From Daldinia sp. FL1419 (taxonomy: Eukaryota > Ascomycota > Sordariomycetes > Xylariales > Hypoxylaceae), in assembly GCA_025201765.1 (NCBI GenBank), contig MU623343.1, positions 124,001 through 188,000 on the forward strand: 64,000 bases of DNA. The letters are read 5' to 3'. The notes beneath the pieces are model-generated. The model saw only the letters and a program-made list of their open reading frames with translations, had not been told where the DNA came from and did no database searches. Below, in pieces: positions 23,281-35,317 of the stretch. Numbering within the stretch: the stretch's first letter is position 1; the number at the start of each line of letters is the position of its first letter. Both the position numbers and the translations under genes were made by a program.

Positions 23281-26200
23281 ATGTCACCTCTTTCTCGCTC
23301 TTCACGTGCCCCTGCTGATCGCAAAGGATCTGTTAAGCCCGAGATCGTAGACGGTCAGATATCTGATGAGGAAGGCTCTTCTTTTCAAGCCTTGGAAACA
23401 GGTTCTCCGGCCGGGGACACTCCAGCTTCCGTTCCTCAAGGTAGCCATGCCGAAAGTTCTAGCGAAACCCCGTCTGTTCCTCTCCAGAAGCGCCGAAGGG
23501 TGACGCGCGCATGCGAGTATGCAGTTTTAAACTTCATTCCCCTGCTTTGATCCTTCCTTTAATTGCCTTCTAAACCGTGTCTCGTCCATGAGCGCGTCGG
23601 GTGTCACCCCAAGCTTCCTGGCCATACGATTCTCGCCCCGATGCTTAGCCAATCCTTAAAGATATAAACACTAACTTGGTTTTCTCTTCAGTGAATGTCG
23701 TAGGAAAAAGATAAAGTGTGATGGAAAGCAGCCATGCACCCATTGTCAGGTGTATAGCTACGGTAATATTTACCCGCATCCTTTGGCGATTGCCTTACCC
23801 GGCTGATATCTTATTTCTAGACTGTACTTACGATAAGCCGTCTAATCGACGCAGGAACCCGGCTCCTCAGTATATAGAAGCGCTGGAAAACAAGCTTTCG
23901 AGAGCAGAAAACCTGCTGCGCAGATTTATGCCGGATGTCGATCTTAACGATCCGAGTCTGGATCCTGCGGTCCAGCAGGAGTTTCGCATCCGGGAGCAAG
24001 CCCGAGCCCGGGCCTCAGCAACCAAAGGAAAACAGTCAAGTTCTTCGTCTTCCGTAGACGCGCAGCTACATTCTATGATCGAAACCACTGGGCAACTCGA
24101 CCTCGACGACAGGGGCAACTATGATTTCCATGGAACTTCATCCGGCTCGGTATTTTTTAAGAGAATGAAGGAACATTTCCGTGGTCTTCTAGGCAGAGAT
24201 TATCAAGTGCCGTTTCTTCCTCGTCCACCACGACCTGTTGGTGTCCTTACCTTAGACTCCCCGCGACCCCCGTCGAGTTCGCGAGCGCCGCCAAGCCGTC
24301 CTACGCCCCCTTACGATTTTCCCTCAAAGGAGAGGGCACTTGCATTATGTTCCGAGTCTCTTAACAACGCGACATGTCTTCTGCGGATCGTCCATATTCC
24401 TTCTTTTTATAAGATTCTGGATGATTTATACGAGAAGCCGACAAGCGCCGCTGGGACCGAGAATAAAAGGAATATAGCGCTAGCATACTCTGTCATGGCC
24501 CTCGGTTGTATGTATAACATACCGGAAAGTGATGATTCAGAGACGCCACCGTACAAGGTAGCAATGGACGAAGCGTAATACCATGGCCTATCCCTTTGAG
24601 CTTTTACGAGTTATTTCAACTAATCTATGCGTTTTTTAGGATCAAATATTATAGTGGTGCAAGAGCCATTTTACAAGATATAACTGAATGTCGGGATCTC
24701 ACCTCACTCCAAGCTTTACTCTTCATGATATTGTTTATCCAGTCGATATCGAATTTAAGCACGTGCTACGGATTTGTGGGAATTGCTTTGCGATCTGCGT
24801 TGAGGATGGGTCTGCACCGACATTTACCTCACATAAAACTGAATCCGATAGAGGCCGAAACGAGACGAAGAGTTTTCTATATATGTAGGCAGATGGATAC
24901 ATATGTGTCTGCGTTGCTGGGCTTCCCGTTACTCCTGAATGATGAGGATATCGACCAGCCTTTACCGACCCCTGTGGACGACGAATACATCACCAAGGAC
25001 AAAATACTCAGACCGCCTCCGCAAACTCCATCCTTCCTCGAGGCCTTTAATGCGCACGTAAGACTAATGGATATTTTGGGTAAAGTTGTTAAAAACGTTT
25101 ACCCGCTGAAGGGGATGGACCAAAGTGAGGCGGAAGGCAGTGGGCAGCCTTACGCATCGTACGTGATTAGCTATGGGAAAATAAAAGAAATCGAAAAGGA
25201 ACTTCAACGATGGAACGAAGACCTGCCGGATGCTTGGCGACCGAATCCTATAGGTGCTGTTGAGGTTGTTCGGTAAGCTTTCTAGGGGATGGAGGTTATA
25301 CTCGACCGCAGACTAATTCTCCTTCTAGGGTGCGTAACTTACTAAGGTTTACTTATGCCCATATCCAAATGGTACTATATAGGCCATTCCTACATTATGT
25401 TTCTCCGCGCATTACAGCCGACAAGGATGTTAACGAACGTGCATATGCCTGCGGGGCCGCCGGTGTCAGTGTCGCGCGAAACATCGTACATATCGGGTCG
25501 GAAATGCGAAAACAGGTTTCTCTTGTTGGACCATATTGGTTCACCCTTTTTACTGAATTCTTTGCTATTATAACACTAGTCTTCTTCGTCCTGGAGAATA
25601 AGGATAAGCCGGGGTCTATGGAGATTTTCGCAGATGCTGTAGCTGGAAAGGAGATCATCGAAGAGCTTTCAAGGAAGAGCATGGTTGCTGACCGCATATC
25701 ACAATCTCTGGCTGTAAGTTGGTACTTCATACTAAAACCGGCGATATGGTGGCTAATCCTAACAAGATACTCTTTGATCAATTACCGAATAACCTCAAGC
25801 AGGCACATACCGCAATGTCTCTGAAGCGTCCCGCATCAGGCACACAAGACAGTATAGCGATGTCGCTTCCGTCGCATTCAACCGATTCGATACAGCATTT
25901 ACCAGAGAGACTCAACCGGTCTCGAGGAAAATCGTCGAAAAAGGCTGGAAAGACTCCAATTGGGCTCGTCCCGCAAGTCGCCCCTGTTGACGATTCTTCC
26001 ATAGCCCAACCAGAATTTGGTAGCTCATTTGCCTCTAGTTTTCAATTCTCGCCGTTAGATTTATCGATACCGTCCCCAGACTCTGCGACGGCAGCCATGC
26101 ACGAGCCTAGTCCTCTAGATTTGCAGCATCAGGCATTCAGCGCCGGCAACCCGGTTCACCAGCTGGATGCGGTCATGTTTCCTTCGGACGACCCCTTGGA

Positions 26201-26576
26201 GTATCCCAACCAACCTCAACTCGATTTCAGCGCCCATCAGTCGGGTGTTCCGGATGGTAGTCCGGATCTCTCACATCACGGCACCGCTCCATTCTATGTA
26301 CCTAATTTCTACGATGGCATTGAGGGACAACTTATGGGACCATTGCCGCCGTACTTGATGCAGTCGCAAGCTCAAGCGGGTTTCAATTTCCCGACACAGA
26401 TGTATTCGGATCCCATGCTACTACAAATGCATACTTTAGACCACCGACATTCACCCCACGCTCAACTTCATGCAGATCAATTACAGTCGGTACGGCGACG
26501 GGGTCAACCAGGGGAGATGGAAGAGCTACTAGGTAATGCGGCGTGGCAGTCATTCCCACCGCACGGAATGGACTAG
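23281..26576 (+). CDS. Zn(II)2Cys6 transcription factor with fungal_trans domain
   Basis: Six exons: 23281-23516, 23692-23762, 23821-24574, 24640-25272, 25329-25713 and 25767-26576, giving 962 residues; introns are 175, 58, 65, 56 and 53 bp. The zinc cluster is split across the first three exons: Cys78, 81, 88, 94, 97 and 104 (RACDECRRKKIKCDGK then QPCTHCQVYSYDC), followed by the linker 'NRRRNPAPQYIEALENKL' with a short coiled coil. A fungal-specific regulatory domain spans about 290-560 and includes 'ALRMGLHRHLPHI', 'ETRRRVFYICRQMDTYVSAL' and 'LPLL'-type segments. The C-terminal 270 residues are Gln/Pro/Ser-rich and likely an activation region. The family resembles cutinase/xylanolytic-type regulators, but the target genes are not apparent from sequence or neighbours. 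The start is the first ATG of the frame. Confidence 0.9.
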
Positions 26577-27802
26577 GTTAATGAGTAGAAAAAGGATACC
26601 CCTCTGCATAATTGCGATATCGACGGACCTTTGATTAGACGATGAAAGGGATGGGAGTTTGGCGTAGGTAATCAAAACATCGATGATTGACGCCGAACAT
26701 GGATTACCTGTCACATTGCAGTCGATGAATTTTCGTACCGTAGACGTCATTTTAATACGTCTATTAAGCAAAGCAAAGCAAGATTTTATACCCTTAGCAT
26801 AAGCGACGAGCGCATAATCTTTAGAAGCACGGCGGGAGAGCACGTCGTCGTAGATTATGCTTAATGATGTATATAAGATGTGTGAATCAGGCACACCACT
26901 TGGCATTTGTGCTATTTACGGGCCACCTTGTTGAAAATGTAGCTCGAGAGGCTTTCCATTGGTGATGGCGGATAGATTGTCGTAGCGATCTTGTCCATCT
27001 GTGACGCTGATCGGAGACCGATCGAAGTTAGCTCCCAACGTGCCCAACCGTCGGAGGGAATATCCGAGGCGAATGGGCGGGTGAATATAGCAAAGACGCA
27101 GGGGGTTACGTCGGGATGGCTCTTTTGTTGGACCCAGTTGGTGGAGACTAGGTAAGAGACCAAGTAAGCAAGCTAATATGTAGTGTAAGTATGTAATAAG
27201 GGCAACGAGGTAAACAGGGCTAGCAGAGTCGGCATTGGAAAAAATCGATGGGGACTTATAGGCCAATATGTGGGAATCCCCCGGTCCCATCGGTCCCATC
27301 TGGACATGCGGCACAGCTTTCTGGATGTTCGGGTTTTCCTGAGGGGCTGCCCGACGGCCTTTACATAGTACACAGGTCACTTGGCTTTTCTGGAGATGGT
27401 CTTGGCCGCGATTGTTTCGAGGGAAAGCCTGGCTTGGTACGTGTAAATTAGTTATAGGCATGGTGCTGCGATGCGAACCGAGCTTTGCCACGTGAAGTAA
27501 CTCCAAGTCGTATGTAGTTTCAAAGCTCCAACCGGGCTGAACCAGCCAAGTAAGTGGTCTTGGTTGTCCGGGTTGTTGCATAAGCTCTGATTTTGGTCGA
27601 ATAAGATCAGTCCCTTCGGTCGTAAAGATACCAAAAAATGAAGGACGATACGAAAACGATACGACCACACCAAGGGGTATTATGATATAAAATAGTACGT
27701 ACAATACAACAATGACAACACCCCCACTGACGATGCTGTCGTTGCTGTCGTTGCTCTACTCGTCAGACAAACAACTAAATCTACCGGCAAGTTTTTTCAA
27801 TA
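26577..27802. other. intergenic region with an orphan minus-strand ORF
   Basis: Between the regulator's stop and the aminopeptidase start. Its main content is the 262-codon minus-strand frame listed separately. A tract (CTGTCGTTG twice) lies near 27730-27750. Confidence 0.5.
26916..27704 (-). CDS. doubtful hypothetical ORF, 262 codons
   Basis: An uninterrupted minus-strand frame in the spacer between two plus-strand genes. The N-terminus is hydrophobic ('MYVLFYIIIPLGVVVSFSY'); the rest has no recognisable domain, and a second hydrophobic stretch lies near residues 160-185. A frame this long is uncommon by chance at this base composition, but there is no family match that I can see and no clear splice structure. 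It may be a lineage-specific gene, an antisense transcript region or chance. Confidence 0.25.
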   Translation of the reverse strand: MYVLFYIIIPLGVVVSFSYRPSFFGIFTTEGTDLIRPKSELMQQPGQPRPLTWLVQPGWSFETTYDLELLHVAKLGSHRSTMPITNLHVPSQAFPRNNRGQDHLQKSQVTCVLCKGRRAAPQENPNIQKAVPHVQMGPMGPGDSHILAYKSPSIFSNADSASPVYLVALITYLHYILACLLGLLPSLHQLGPTKEPSRRNPLRLCYIHPPIRLGYSLRRLGTLGANFDRSPISVTDGQDRYDNLSAITNGKPLELHFQQGGP

Positions 27803-30384
27803 ATGGAGTCTATAGATATCGAGCACGACCTGGTCGTCGTTGAGGAATTCGATGCTTTGTACGTTCTACTGCCATCCCGAACTCCTTGTTAATTAACCCT
27901 TAGCTTCACCGACAATTGGCAATGTCTGCTACAATGGACTATCATCAATTGCGTTGCAGAACAAAGAGTCTCGTGCACAATGCCGTCTCTGCTGCCGTTG
28001 CAGTCGTGCTCAGCATCCCGTTCCTGTCTAGGATCCCGCTGACAGAAGTTGTCGGAAATAGATCTATCGAAGTTAATGTCGCGGAATTAGAAGCCAAAGC
28101 CGATGAAGGCGTCAAGAGATATCCCGGTGAGTCCCTGGTTCTAACAGAGACCATGATCCCCGAGTCGCGCATCGACGATATAGAGTCTGTATCTCGATCT
28201 AATGCGTCGGCCATGTTGTATCATTGAATATTTCCGTATTTACGTTCTAAATTATGTGCTTACGGTTTGGATGCGGTCCAACTTGCATGTATCTTCGAAC
28301 GAGAAGGTTTAGGGGCAAAGTCAAGCCCCTGAAGGATGCACTGCACATTGCCCAGCCTCCCTTCAGACCGAATGATACAACAGATACGGTTGCACTACTT
28401 GCACTACATCATCTTTCTAAGCATACCACATCCAGCTATATTAAACACGCATATTATAATATTCCGTTTTCCTTCTACTACTCGTCTATGCAAATATTTC
28501 AAAATATACATTCTAACGATCCTTAGCCAAACAACACGTCAGAAAGGTCGCCAAGGAGCTTGGTGTCGACAATGGCATCATTTACTTGCCGGGTCAGCTA
28601 GAATCGACCTGGGAGGATTCAGATCAAGGGCCACCATTCCGGCAACGCCGATAGTACGTCGACCTCCCTGCTCTTTAAACGGCATCAACCCTTCCCCTAG
28701 ATACGACTTGGCACTGACCGAAGCTCTTAGTTTCTACTACCTGACCGGTGCCGACTTTCCGGGCTGTAGCGTGACTTACGACATCGCTGCAGACAAGCTC
28801 ACGTTATGGATCCCGTTCACGCCTCCGGCGACGATCCTCTGGTTTGGAAAGACGCCTACGCTGGAAGAGTGCCTCGCCAAGTCGGATGTTCATGATGTCA
28901 AGTACATCGGCGAACTTCCGGCGTACCTGAACGCGCGGCTGACGACGATCAAGTCTCTGTACGCCCTCCGCTCGGCCCAGCTGCCTAAATTCGATGGTTT
29001 TGATCAGCTGCGGCCGTCTCTCAAGATCGATGTCACATCGCTTCAGCCTGCCATGGACGAGGCGCGGGTTATCAAGTCGGACTACGAGATTGCTATGATC
29101 CGCAAGGCTAACGAGATTTCGTCGGCGGCACACAGAAAAGTGGCCTCGCAGCTGAGCCGTATGAAGAATGAATGCGAAGTTGAAGCCGCCTTTTCCGCAG
29201 CGTGCAGGGCGGCCAACTCCAAAGCCCAAGCTTATCCTATCATTGCTGGTTCCGGCCCTAACGCTTCGACTCTTCACTATGAGGCCAACAACGAATCGCT
29301 CGCGGGGCGTCAACTCGTGGTTCTCGACGCCGGTGCCGAGTGGGCTTGCTACGCTAGTGACATAACACGTACTCTTCCCTTAGGTCCGCGATATAGGTTC
29401 AACTTGGAGGCTCGGGCTATCTACGAACTCGTCCACCGGATGCAGGAAGAGTGTATCAAGCGCATCAAACCGGGTGTCGTTTTCCGAGACTTGCAACTAC
29501 ACGCGACCTTCATTGCTGTCCAAGGCTTGCTGGAGCTTGGCGTCTTGTGCAACGGTACTGCTGAAGAGATTTTCAAGAACGGCACAGGCGCCGCTTTCTT
29601 CCCGCACGGCCTCGGTCACCACGTCGGACTTGACGTTCACGAGTTGGTTTCCTCCTCCCTATTCACATTTCCCCTCGTTCCCTTTAAACCCCTTTCCCTC
29701 CTATCCCCGCCACAGAATCCCCTTCCGTGTGCCAGTTGTAATAACAGTATTTTCCACTCTAGCGTTCTTAGCAGAGATCTCCTTCGTCCCGCTGGAGAAG
29801 GTATATGGGGGAAACGTCGGCCCATTGGCCCCCAGTCTGTCCGTCTCATGATCAAGCAAGCTGCAAAAAATGACCCTCCCACGCCTTCATCGCCTTCATC
29901 GCCTTCGCCACCTCCGGTAGAGGCCACAACCGCCAAGTCTGCTTCGCCACCCCCGAGTAGGAAAAACAGCAGCGACAGCGACAGCAACGACACCATCAAC
30001 GGCGACGCTAACCCCCCACTCCCCCCTCAACCCCTCCCCCGCCACCTACCTTCCCCGCCCAAACGCCAGCAGTCCATCTCCCAGCCCCAAACCCAACCCA
30101 GCAAAGCCAGCAAGAAACCCAAGCGCCCAACGCGCAGCTCGCTACAGCCCAACATGGTCGTCACAGTCGAGCCGGGCATCTACTTCTGCCGGCCGTACAT
30201 CGAGGCGCACTTCCTGCGCCGCGCCGAACACGCCAAGTACATCGACGCCGAGGCGCTCGAGCGGTACTGGGGCGTCGGCGGCGTGCGGGTCGAGGACTGC
30301 GTGCTTGTTACCGAGAACGGGTACGAGGACTTGACGACTGCGCCGAAGGGGCCCGAGCTGTTGAGGATGATGGGGTATGCGTGA
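27803..30384 (+). CDS. Xaa-Pro aminopeptidase, metallopeptidase family M24B
   Basis: Five exons: 27803-27858, 28062-28126, 28527-28653, 28731-29642 and 29772-30384, giving 590 residues; introns are 203, 400, 77 and 129 bp. The N-terminal creatinase-like domain includes 'YPAKQHVRKVAKELGVDNG' and 'PPFRQRRYFYYLTG'. The M24 catalytic domain shows all five metal ligands: Asp282 (VLDAGAEW), Asp293 (SDITRTLPL), His379 (HGLGHHVGLDVHD), Glu520 (VTVEPGIYF) and Glu561 (GVRVEDCVLV). It removes an N-terminal residue before proline, using two Mn ions, in the cytosol. His379 and Glu520 are separated by about 140 residues, far more than in typical PepP-type enzymes, because of a Pro/Ser-rich block (about residues 425-505). 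The fourth intron is a multiple of three without stop, so an unspliced reading also stays open; splicing restores VHD. The first exon is short but its join is good. Confidence 0.9.
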
Positions 30385-31128
30385 GGGCGTAGAGCGGAGC
30401 AGTGGAAAGGAAAGATAGGGGGGGGGGGGAGTAATGAAAAACAAAAAGAAGAAACAGGATGGAATGGAAATAAACCCGGAAAGAGGAAGAGCAAGATGCT
30501 TAAACGAATAGCAAAACTATCGGGATTCGACAGATGGCCAAGTAAACCAATGTGCAAGCGAGGAAGGACATGTACTTTTTTGAGGATTCCTTTTGTTTTG
30601 TTTTTTTACTATTTCGTCGGTCCTTACTCACACACACACACACACGCATATATAAAGGGGGGATGGATTCGGTACAAGGCGTTTGGGAAATCAGCTACCT
30701 GTTAGTTGTATATGTTGTATCTTGCCCACATATATGTATGTAGTTATCATCTTTAGGGGCGTCTTTCTGGGTTTTGTTTGGAGCTTGCTTAACGATAAAA
30801 CCTGATTCTTACGAGTAAATAATTTGAATTTTGATATCGACCTCTATGTGATGCTGCGGACATGAAAATGAAGACCCCCTTTTTGGCATATAATACAAGA
30901 TATACATATGGCGCATAATATCAAGTCGTCGTCACGATCGTCACGATTCTATTATTCAGGAGAACGAATTGCCTCGTAGAAATTTCTCATTCATGCGCTA
31001 GACAAAAACACAATCATGCAAAAGCCCATCCCACGTCCAGATATTTTATACAATGTTCTCTTACCCTGCGCCTCGCCTGGCCCCGCCTTCCGCTGCCCTA
31101 CCCTGCGCCCCGTATGACCATAGATCAA
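30385..31128. other. convergent intergenic region
   Basis: Between the stops of the aminopeptidase and the lectin. It has a G run at 30418-30429 and a (CA)n run at 30629-30645. No gene is seen. Confidence 0.6.
30629..30645. repeat. (CA)n microsatellite
   Basis: About eight CA units, in the presumed 3' region of the aminopeptidase gene. Confidence 0.85.
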
Positions 31129-31699
31129 TCATAGGTATTTCTTAGGCATGATCTTCTTCCTCTCCCAGTAAATGTAAGCTGCCACGATCAAGATCTGGCT
31201 TCCAATAATAACGAAGATGAGCTTTCCGTGCTTCGGGGCGGCCTGTACTGCGACATGCTCCAGCATGGTGCCGTGGTTTGTACCTATGAAACTCTTGACG
31301 GCGTGTTCCGAGTCCTTCACCTTGAGGTTGATGTCGCTTCGCATATCCCTGAGTTCTCGCTGTAGCTTGCTGATCTCGTTCTGGAGCGAGTCGAGTCTGT
31401 CGAGTTTTGATAGGATCTGCTTTACGTCATTGACGGCTCTCGAGACTTCCTCATGTCGCTTTTCACCAATGTTTCCTAGACTTGCGACCTGGCGGAATAT
31501 GGTTGACAAGTGTTGGTTCGTGTTTTGTATACGGTTGTGCAAATCCGTAAATTGTGCCTCAGAGCTTGTGTAAGTGTTGGCAGCAGCCTCGGGAATAGAG
31601 TCACCAAAAGCGTCTCCTTCGTTTGAGTTAGGGTTGTTGTTTCGTGTGTTAGGGTTGCGACCGTAGCTCATTTGGGCTTGTGCCTGGTTCTGGTTTGAT

Positions 31700-31731
<32 letters not shown>

Positions 31732-32606
31732 CTGTTGTTGCTGCGGAGGCGCGTCGTACTTAGCATCAAGATTCTCCGTCATAGTCACCATCTTAAATAT
31801 CTCAAAGGAGTCAGGGTTGTCACCAGCCGCAGCTGTGATACCGAAGTAGTATCCTGGAGGGATGCTGATCTTGTCGCTTTCGAAGCATAGTCTGCCGTCC
31901 ACTTCAACCTTGAATACCTGCGGTGTTTGCCTTAGCTTGATCTGGGAGGGTCGGCCTAAGTTGCGGTAGGGGTAGTTGCAATGCCCAAAAGCGAGGCTGT
32001 CCACGCTTTGATGCGCCTTGAAATCGATAGTGCCGTCGTTCAAGAACCCCCTAATCATACCACCAGAGCCGCTGTGCTGGTCGATAACGAGGGCCAAGCC
32101 ATCAAACCTGTTGACCGTATAGACGCTAGACGAGCCAATTTCTTGGTTGCCTTGTCTTGCAAGCCAGATGTTGAGATTTCCACTACCCCTCTCTTGCCCA
32201 TTCACTCTAAAGTCAACATCGGCTACCCATGTCGAATACCTGTTCGGTTGGTCTGCCCATATCGCGCCTCGAGTATTGCCGGGTGCTGGTGGTGTGAGGA
32301 TCAACTTGTTGGAAAGAACTTCGGGTACGTCTGGAGTGCCTTGTATAGAGAAGCCCGGTACAGTTGCTTGTCCTCGGTCATTTATTCTGATAAATTTCAA
32401 TTAGAGTTTTAATCCTCGTGAAGGTTTTTTTTCCCTTTTTTCCTTTTTTTCTTTTTTTCTTTTCTACTCTTCTCCCGAGCTCTGAAAACTCACCTTCCAG
32501 TGTAACCAAAGCTTAGCTCATTAACAAGGAATTGTGCTTGCGCTTCAGCGAATTTCGCTGTTGAAGCGAGCCCGAAGGCGAGAGTTGACGACCGTAACAA
32601 ACGCAT
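31129..32606 (-). CDS. L-type lectin cargo receptor (ERGIC-53 / Emp47 type)
   Basis: Two exons, 32494-32606 and 31129-32386, with a 107-bp intron, give 456 residues. A signal peptide (about 1-22, 'MRLLRSSTLAFGLASTAKF') is followed by the lectin domain (about 25-240) with 'NELSFGYTGRINDRGQA', 'FDGLALVIDQHSGSGG' and 'FGHCNYPYRN', the metal/mannose-binding region. Then come about 15 glutamines (Q253-267), a coiled coil (about 318-410), one transmembrane helix ('LIFVIIGSQILIVAAYIYW') and the cytosolic tail 'ERKKIMPKKYL'. The last four residues, KKYL, fit the KKXX COPI retrieval signal. It is a type I membrane protein that by family knowledge escorts glycoproteins from ER to Golgi. It is divergent to ALG8, which builds the N-glycans such lectins read. 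Confidence 0.93.
31699..31743 (-). repeat. CAG/CAA polyglutamine tract
   Basis: Fifteen consecutive glutamine codons, a mix of CAG and CAA, inside the lectin gene between the lectin domain and the coiled coil. It is followed by a Gln/Asn-rich stretch. Confidence 0.9.
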
Positions 32607-33608
32607 GCTTCGATTTGAAAATTTGGAAATACAATTAAGAAAATAGAAGCTTTTCCGACCAATATGAAAGATAGAATATTAAGAGACTTGGTAAATTAGT
32701 CTTTTTTTTTTTTAGTATTGGTGGGAGAATATACGAAGTGAACAAAGCTAATTCGTGATCTTCATAAGGACACTTTGCACCAAAAAGCTGTCCTAGTCCG
32801 ATCTAGAGCTTAAGAGAGGGGAGCTTTATTAAAGTACCCAGGAATAAGAGGGAAAAAAAAGAGAAAGAAAAAACCCCAAATTGAAATGAATGATAAACTT
32901 TTGGATCAAGTAGAAGTTCTGACGAACATTACTCTCAAGCAAGTTCAAAAGGTGAAAGGTAATCAACGCAATTGATTCGAATCGGAAAGAAAGTCTAAAA
33001 AATAAAAAGTTCAAGACAGATTGTGCACTGGCAACAAGTGGAGAGCTCAAACCTTCACAGCCTTCCCCCAGAAAGGAGTAAGTGTAACTGCAACTGCTTC
33101 CCGTATTCCCTTTAGTCTAGGCTAATTGGATTTGGAGGCTTGAAACAATTAGTACCTGAGTACCCTTTTACGCTAGTGTTGCAACAAAGTGTGTACTCGG
33201 TACTTGATCCCTGTTTCATATTTACCTAGGTACCTAGTGTACCTACGTAGCGGACAAGGGCAGGCAAGGCGGCAGCTGGAAAGGGTATGTGGGTGTGGCA
33301 GAATGCGTGGAAGGCATGGAATAACAGATCAACTAAAAATGGACGCACGGACCCTGATTTTTTCTTTAATGACCTAACATAGCTGGTCTTGTAAGATTTT
33401 CGAGGGATGTCGCACATCGGTAAAAATACGTACCGATCCTGTGGAGCTTGCCATCCTAGCCTCAATTGACTTCAATTCTTCAACTAGCCTCAGCGCCTAC
33501 AACGCCATCTTTTCTCTTTTACATCTTGACAGGTTATCAGACAACGTCTGGTTACACTAAACCCTACAATTCAGACACCGTCAAAACGTGTCATGAATTC
33601 AAATCCAA
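32607..33608. promoter_or_regulatory. divergent intergenic region (lectin / ALG8)
   Basis: 1.0 kb between divergent start codons, holding both promoters. It contains a T run at 32701-32713 and a CCTAGGTACCTAG cluster at 33225-33243. No site is assigned. Confidence 0.5.
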
Positions 33609-35317
33609 ATGACTGAGACATACCCTACTCTTGCGCAATGCGCAATAGTGGCAACTACGTTCAAGATCCTCCTATTCCCGGCCTAGTAAGTGTGTTCAGG
33701 TGCTTCTTGTTGTACGAAAAGCTTCCCCCCCCAGTTCTCCCCCATTATCACCCCACAAGACATTTAATAACTAAACTTTTCGAAGCAAATCCTCCGATTT
33801 TGAGGTGCATCGGAACTGGCTGGCTATCACGAATAGCTTACCTATATGGGAGTGGTATTACGAAAAGACTTCTGAATGGACTCTGGACTATCCTCCATTT
33901 TTCGCGTACTTCGAATGGACTCTGTCCCAAGTAGCGAAGCTGGCTGATCCAGCCATGCTCCGAATCTACAATTTGGGCTACGATAGCTGGCAAACTATCT
34001 ACTTTCAAAGATTTACAGTCATTGCTACCGAGTTAATGTTGATATATGCACTGCAATCGTATGCTTTCTTTGTGCCACTTCTTGGCTGGTTACACTAATA
34101 TGAAATTGTAGATTTGTCGAGTCTTCACACGGGATGACCAAGCGTGCGGCCCAAGCTGCAGCAATCTCTATCCTTCTCTCCCCTGGACTCCTTATCATAG
34201 ACCATATTCATTTTCAGTATAATGGGGCTATGTATGGTGTCTTGATTTTATCCTTGGTCTTGGCCCGCCAGAGGACAGGCCTACTAGCCAGCGGTATCGT
34301 CTTTGCAACATTGCTATGCATGAAGCACATATATCTTTACCTTGCGCCGGCCTACTTTGTTTACCTTCTTAGGACCTACTGCCTTTCGCCCAAGTCCATC
34401 TTTCGCATTCAGTTTCTCAACTGCTTAAAGCTAGGATCCGGTATCATCGGTATATTCGGTCTGGCGTTTGGCCCGTTCGCTCTAAAAAACCAGATTCCCC
34501 AGATCCTAAGCAGATTATTTCCATTCTCCCGTGGTCTTTGCCACGCGTACTGGGCTCCAAACGTCTGGGCTATGTACTCCTTTGTGGACCGGGTATTGAT
34601 ATTTGGTAAGTTGCGCCCCCTACTGTCTATAGGGATTAGTGGCTTACAGACTTAGTTGCGCCACGACTGGGATTGCCGGTTAAGTCAGAGGCAATTAATA
34701 GCGTCACAAGAGGCCTGGTTGGGGATACAGCTTTTGCAGTACTTCCCGAAATTACGCCTAGGATATGCTTTGCGCTCACTCTCCTATTTCAAGTCATACC
34801 TCTCGTGAGGCTGTTTTCCCGTCCTAACTGGGATGCCTTTATCGGTGCGGTAACGCTCTGCGGCTATTCGTCGTTCCTCTTTGGGTGGCACGTTCATGAA
34901 AAGGCCATCCTACTTGTCATTATACCCTTTAGCTTGATTGCACTCAAGGACCGGCGGCATCTTAGTGCGTTTCGCCCGTTGGCAGTATCCGGCCATGTTT
35001 CTCTATTCCCGCTACTATTTACACCTGCCGAGTTTCCGATCAAGACAGTCTACACTATATTCTGGCTGGTCCTATTTCTGATGGTGTTTGATCGCACAGC
35101 TCCGCCTTCAAGCCGGCCAAGGTTTTTCCTCTTTGACCGTTTCACTATTCTCTATATCACGGTCAGCATACCGCTGATCGTATACTGTTCCTTATTACAC
35201 CAAATCATATTTGGTAAGAGCTACGAATTTCTGCCTCTGATGTTTATGAGTTCGTACTCGGCAATAGGGGTTGTGGGTAGTTGGATAGGGTTTATGGTGG
35301 TGTATTTTACCTCGTAA
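33609..35317 (+). CDS. ALG8: ALG8, dolichyl-P-Glc:Glc1Man9GlcNAc2-PP-dolichol glucosyltransferase
   Basis: Four exons: 33609-33685, 33786-34058, 34112-34605 and 34650-35317, giving 503 residues; introns are 100, 53 and 44 bp. The joins give 'LLFPAYKSSDFEVHRNW', 'YALQSFVESSHGMTKRAAQ' and 'RVLIFDLVAPRLGLPVKSE'. The conserved luminal loop contains 'EWYYEKTSEWTLDYPPFFAY' (about residues 48-67), diagnostic for the ALG6/ALG8 (GT57) family, followed by 'IIDHIHFQYNGAMYG' and 'AYWAPNVWAMYSFVDR'. About a dozen hydrophobic segments mark an ER membrane protein. It adds the second glucose to the N-glycan precursor; the sequence resembles ALG8 more than ALG6. The 44-bp third intron is the shortest seen here. 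Confidence 0.95.
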
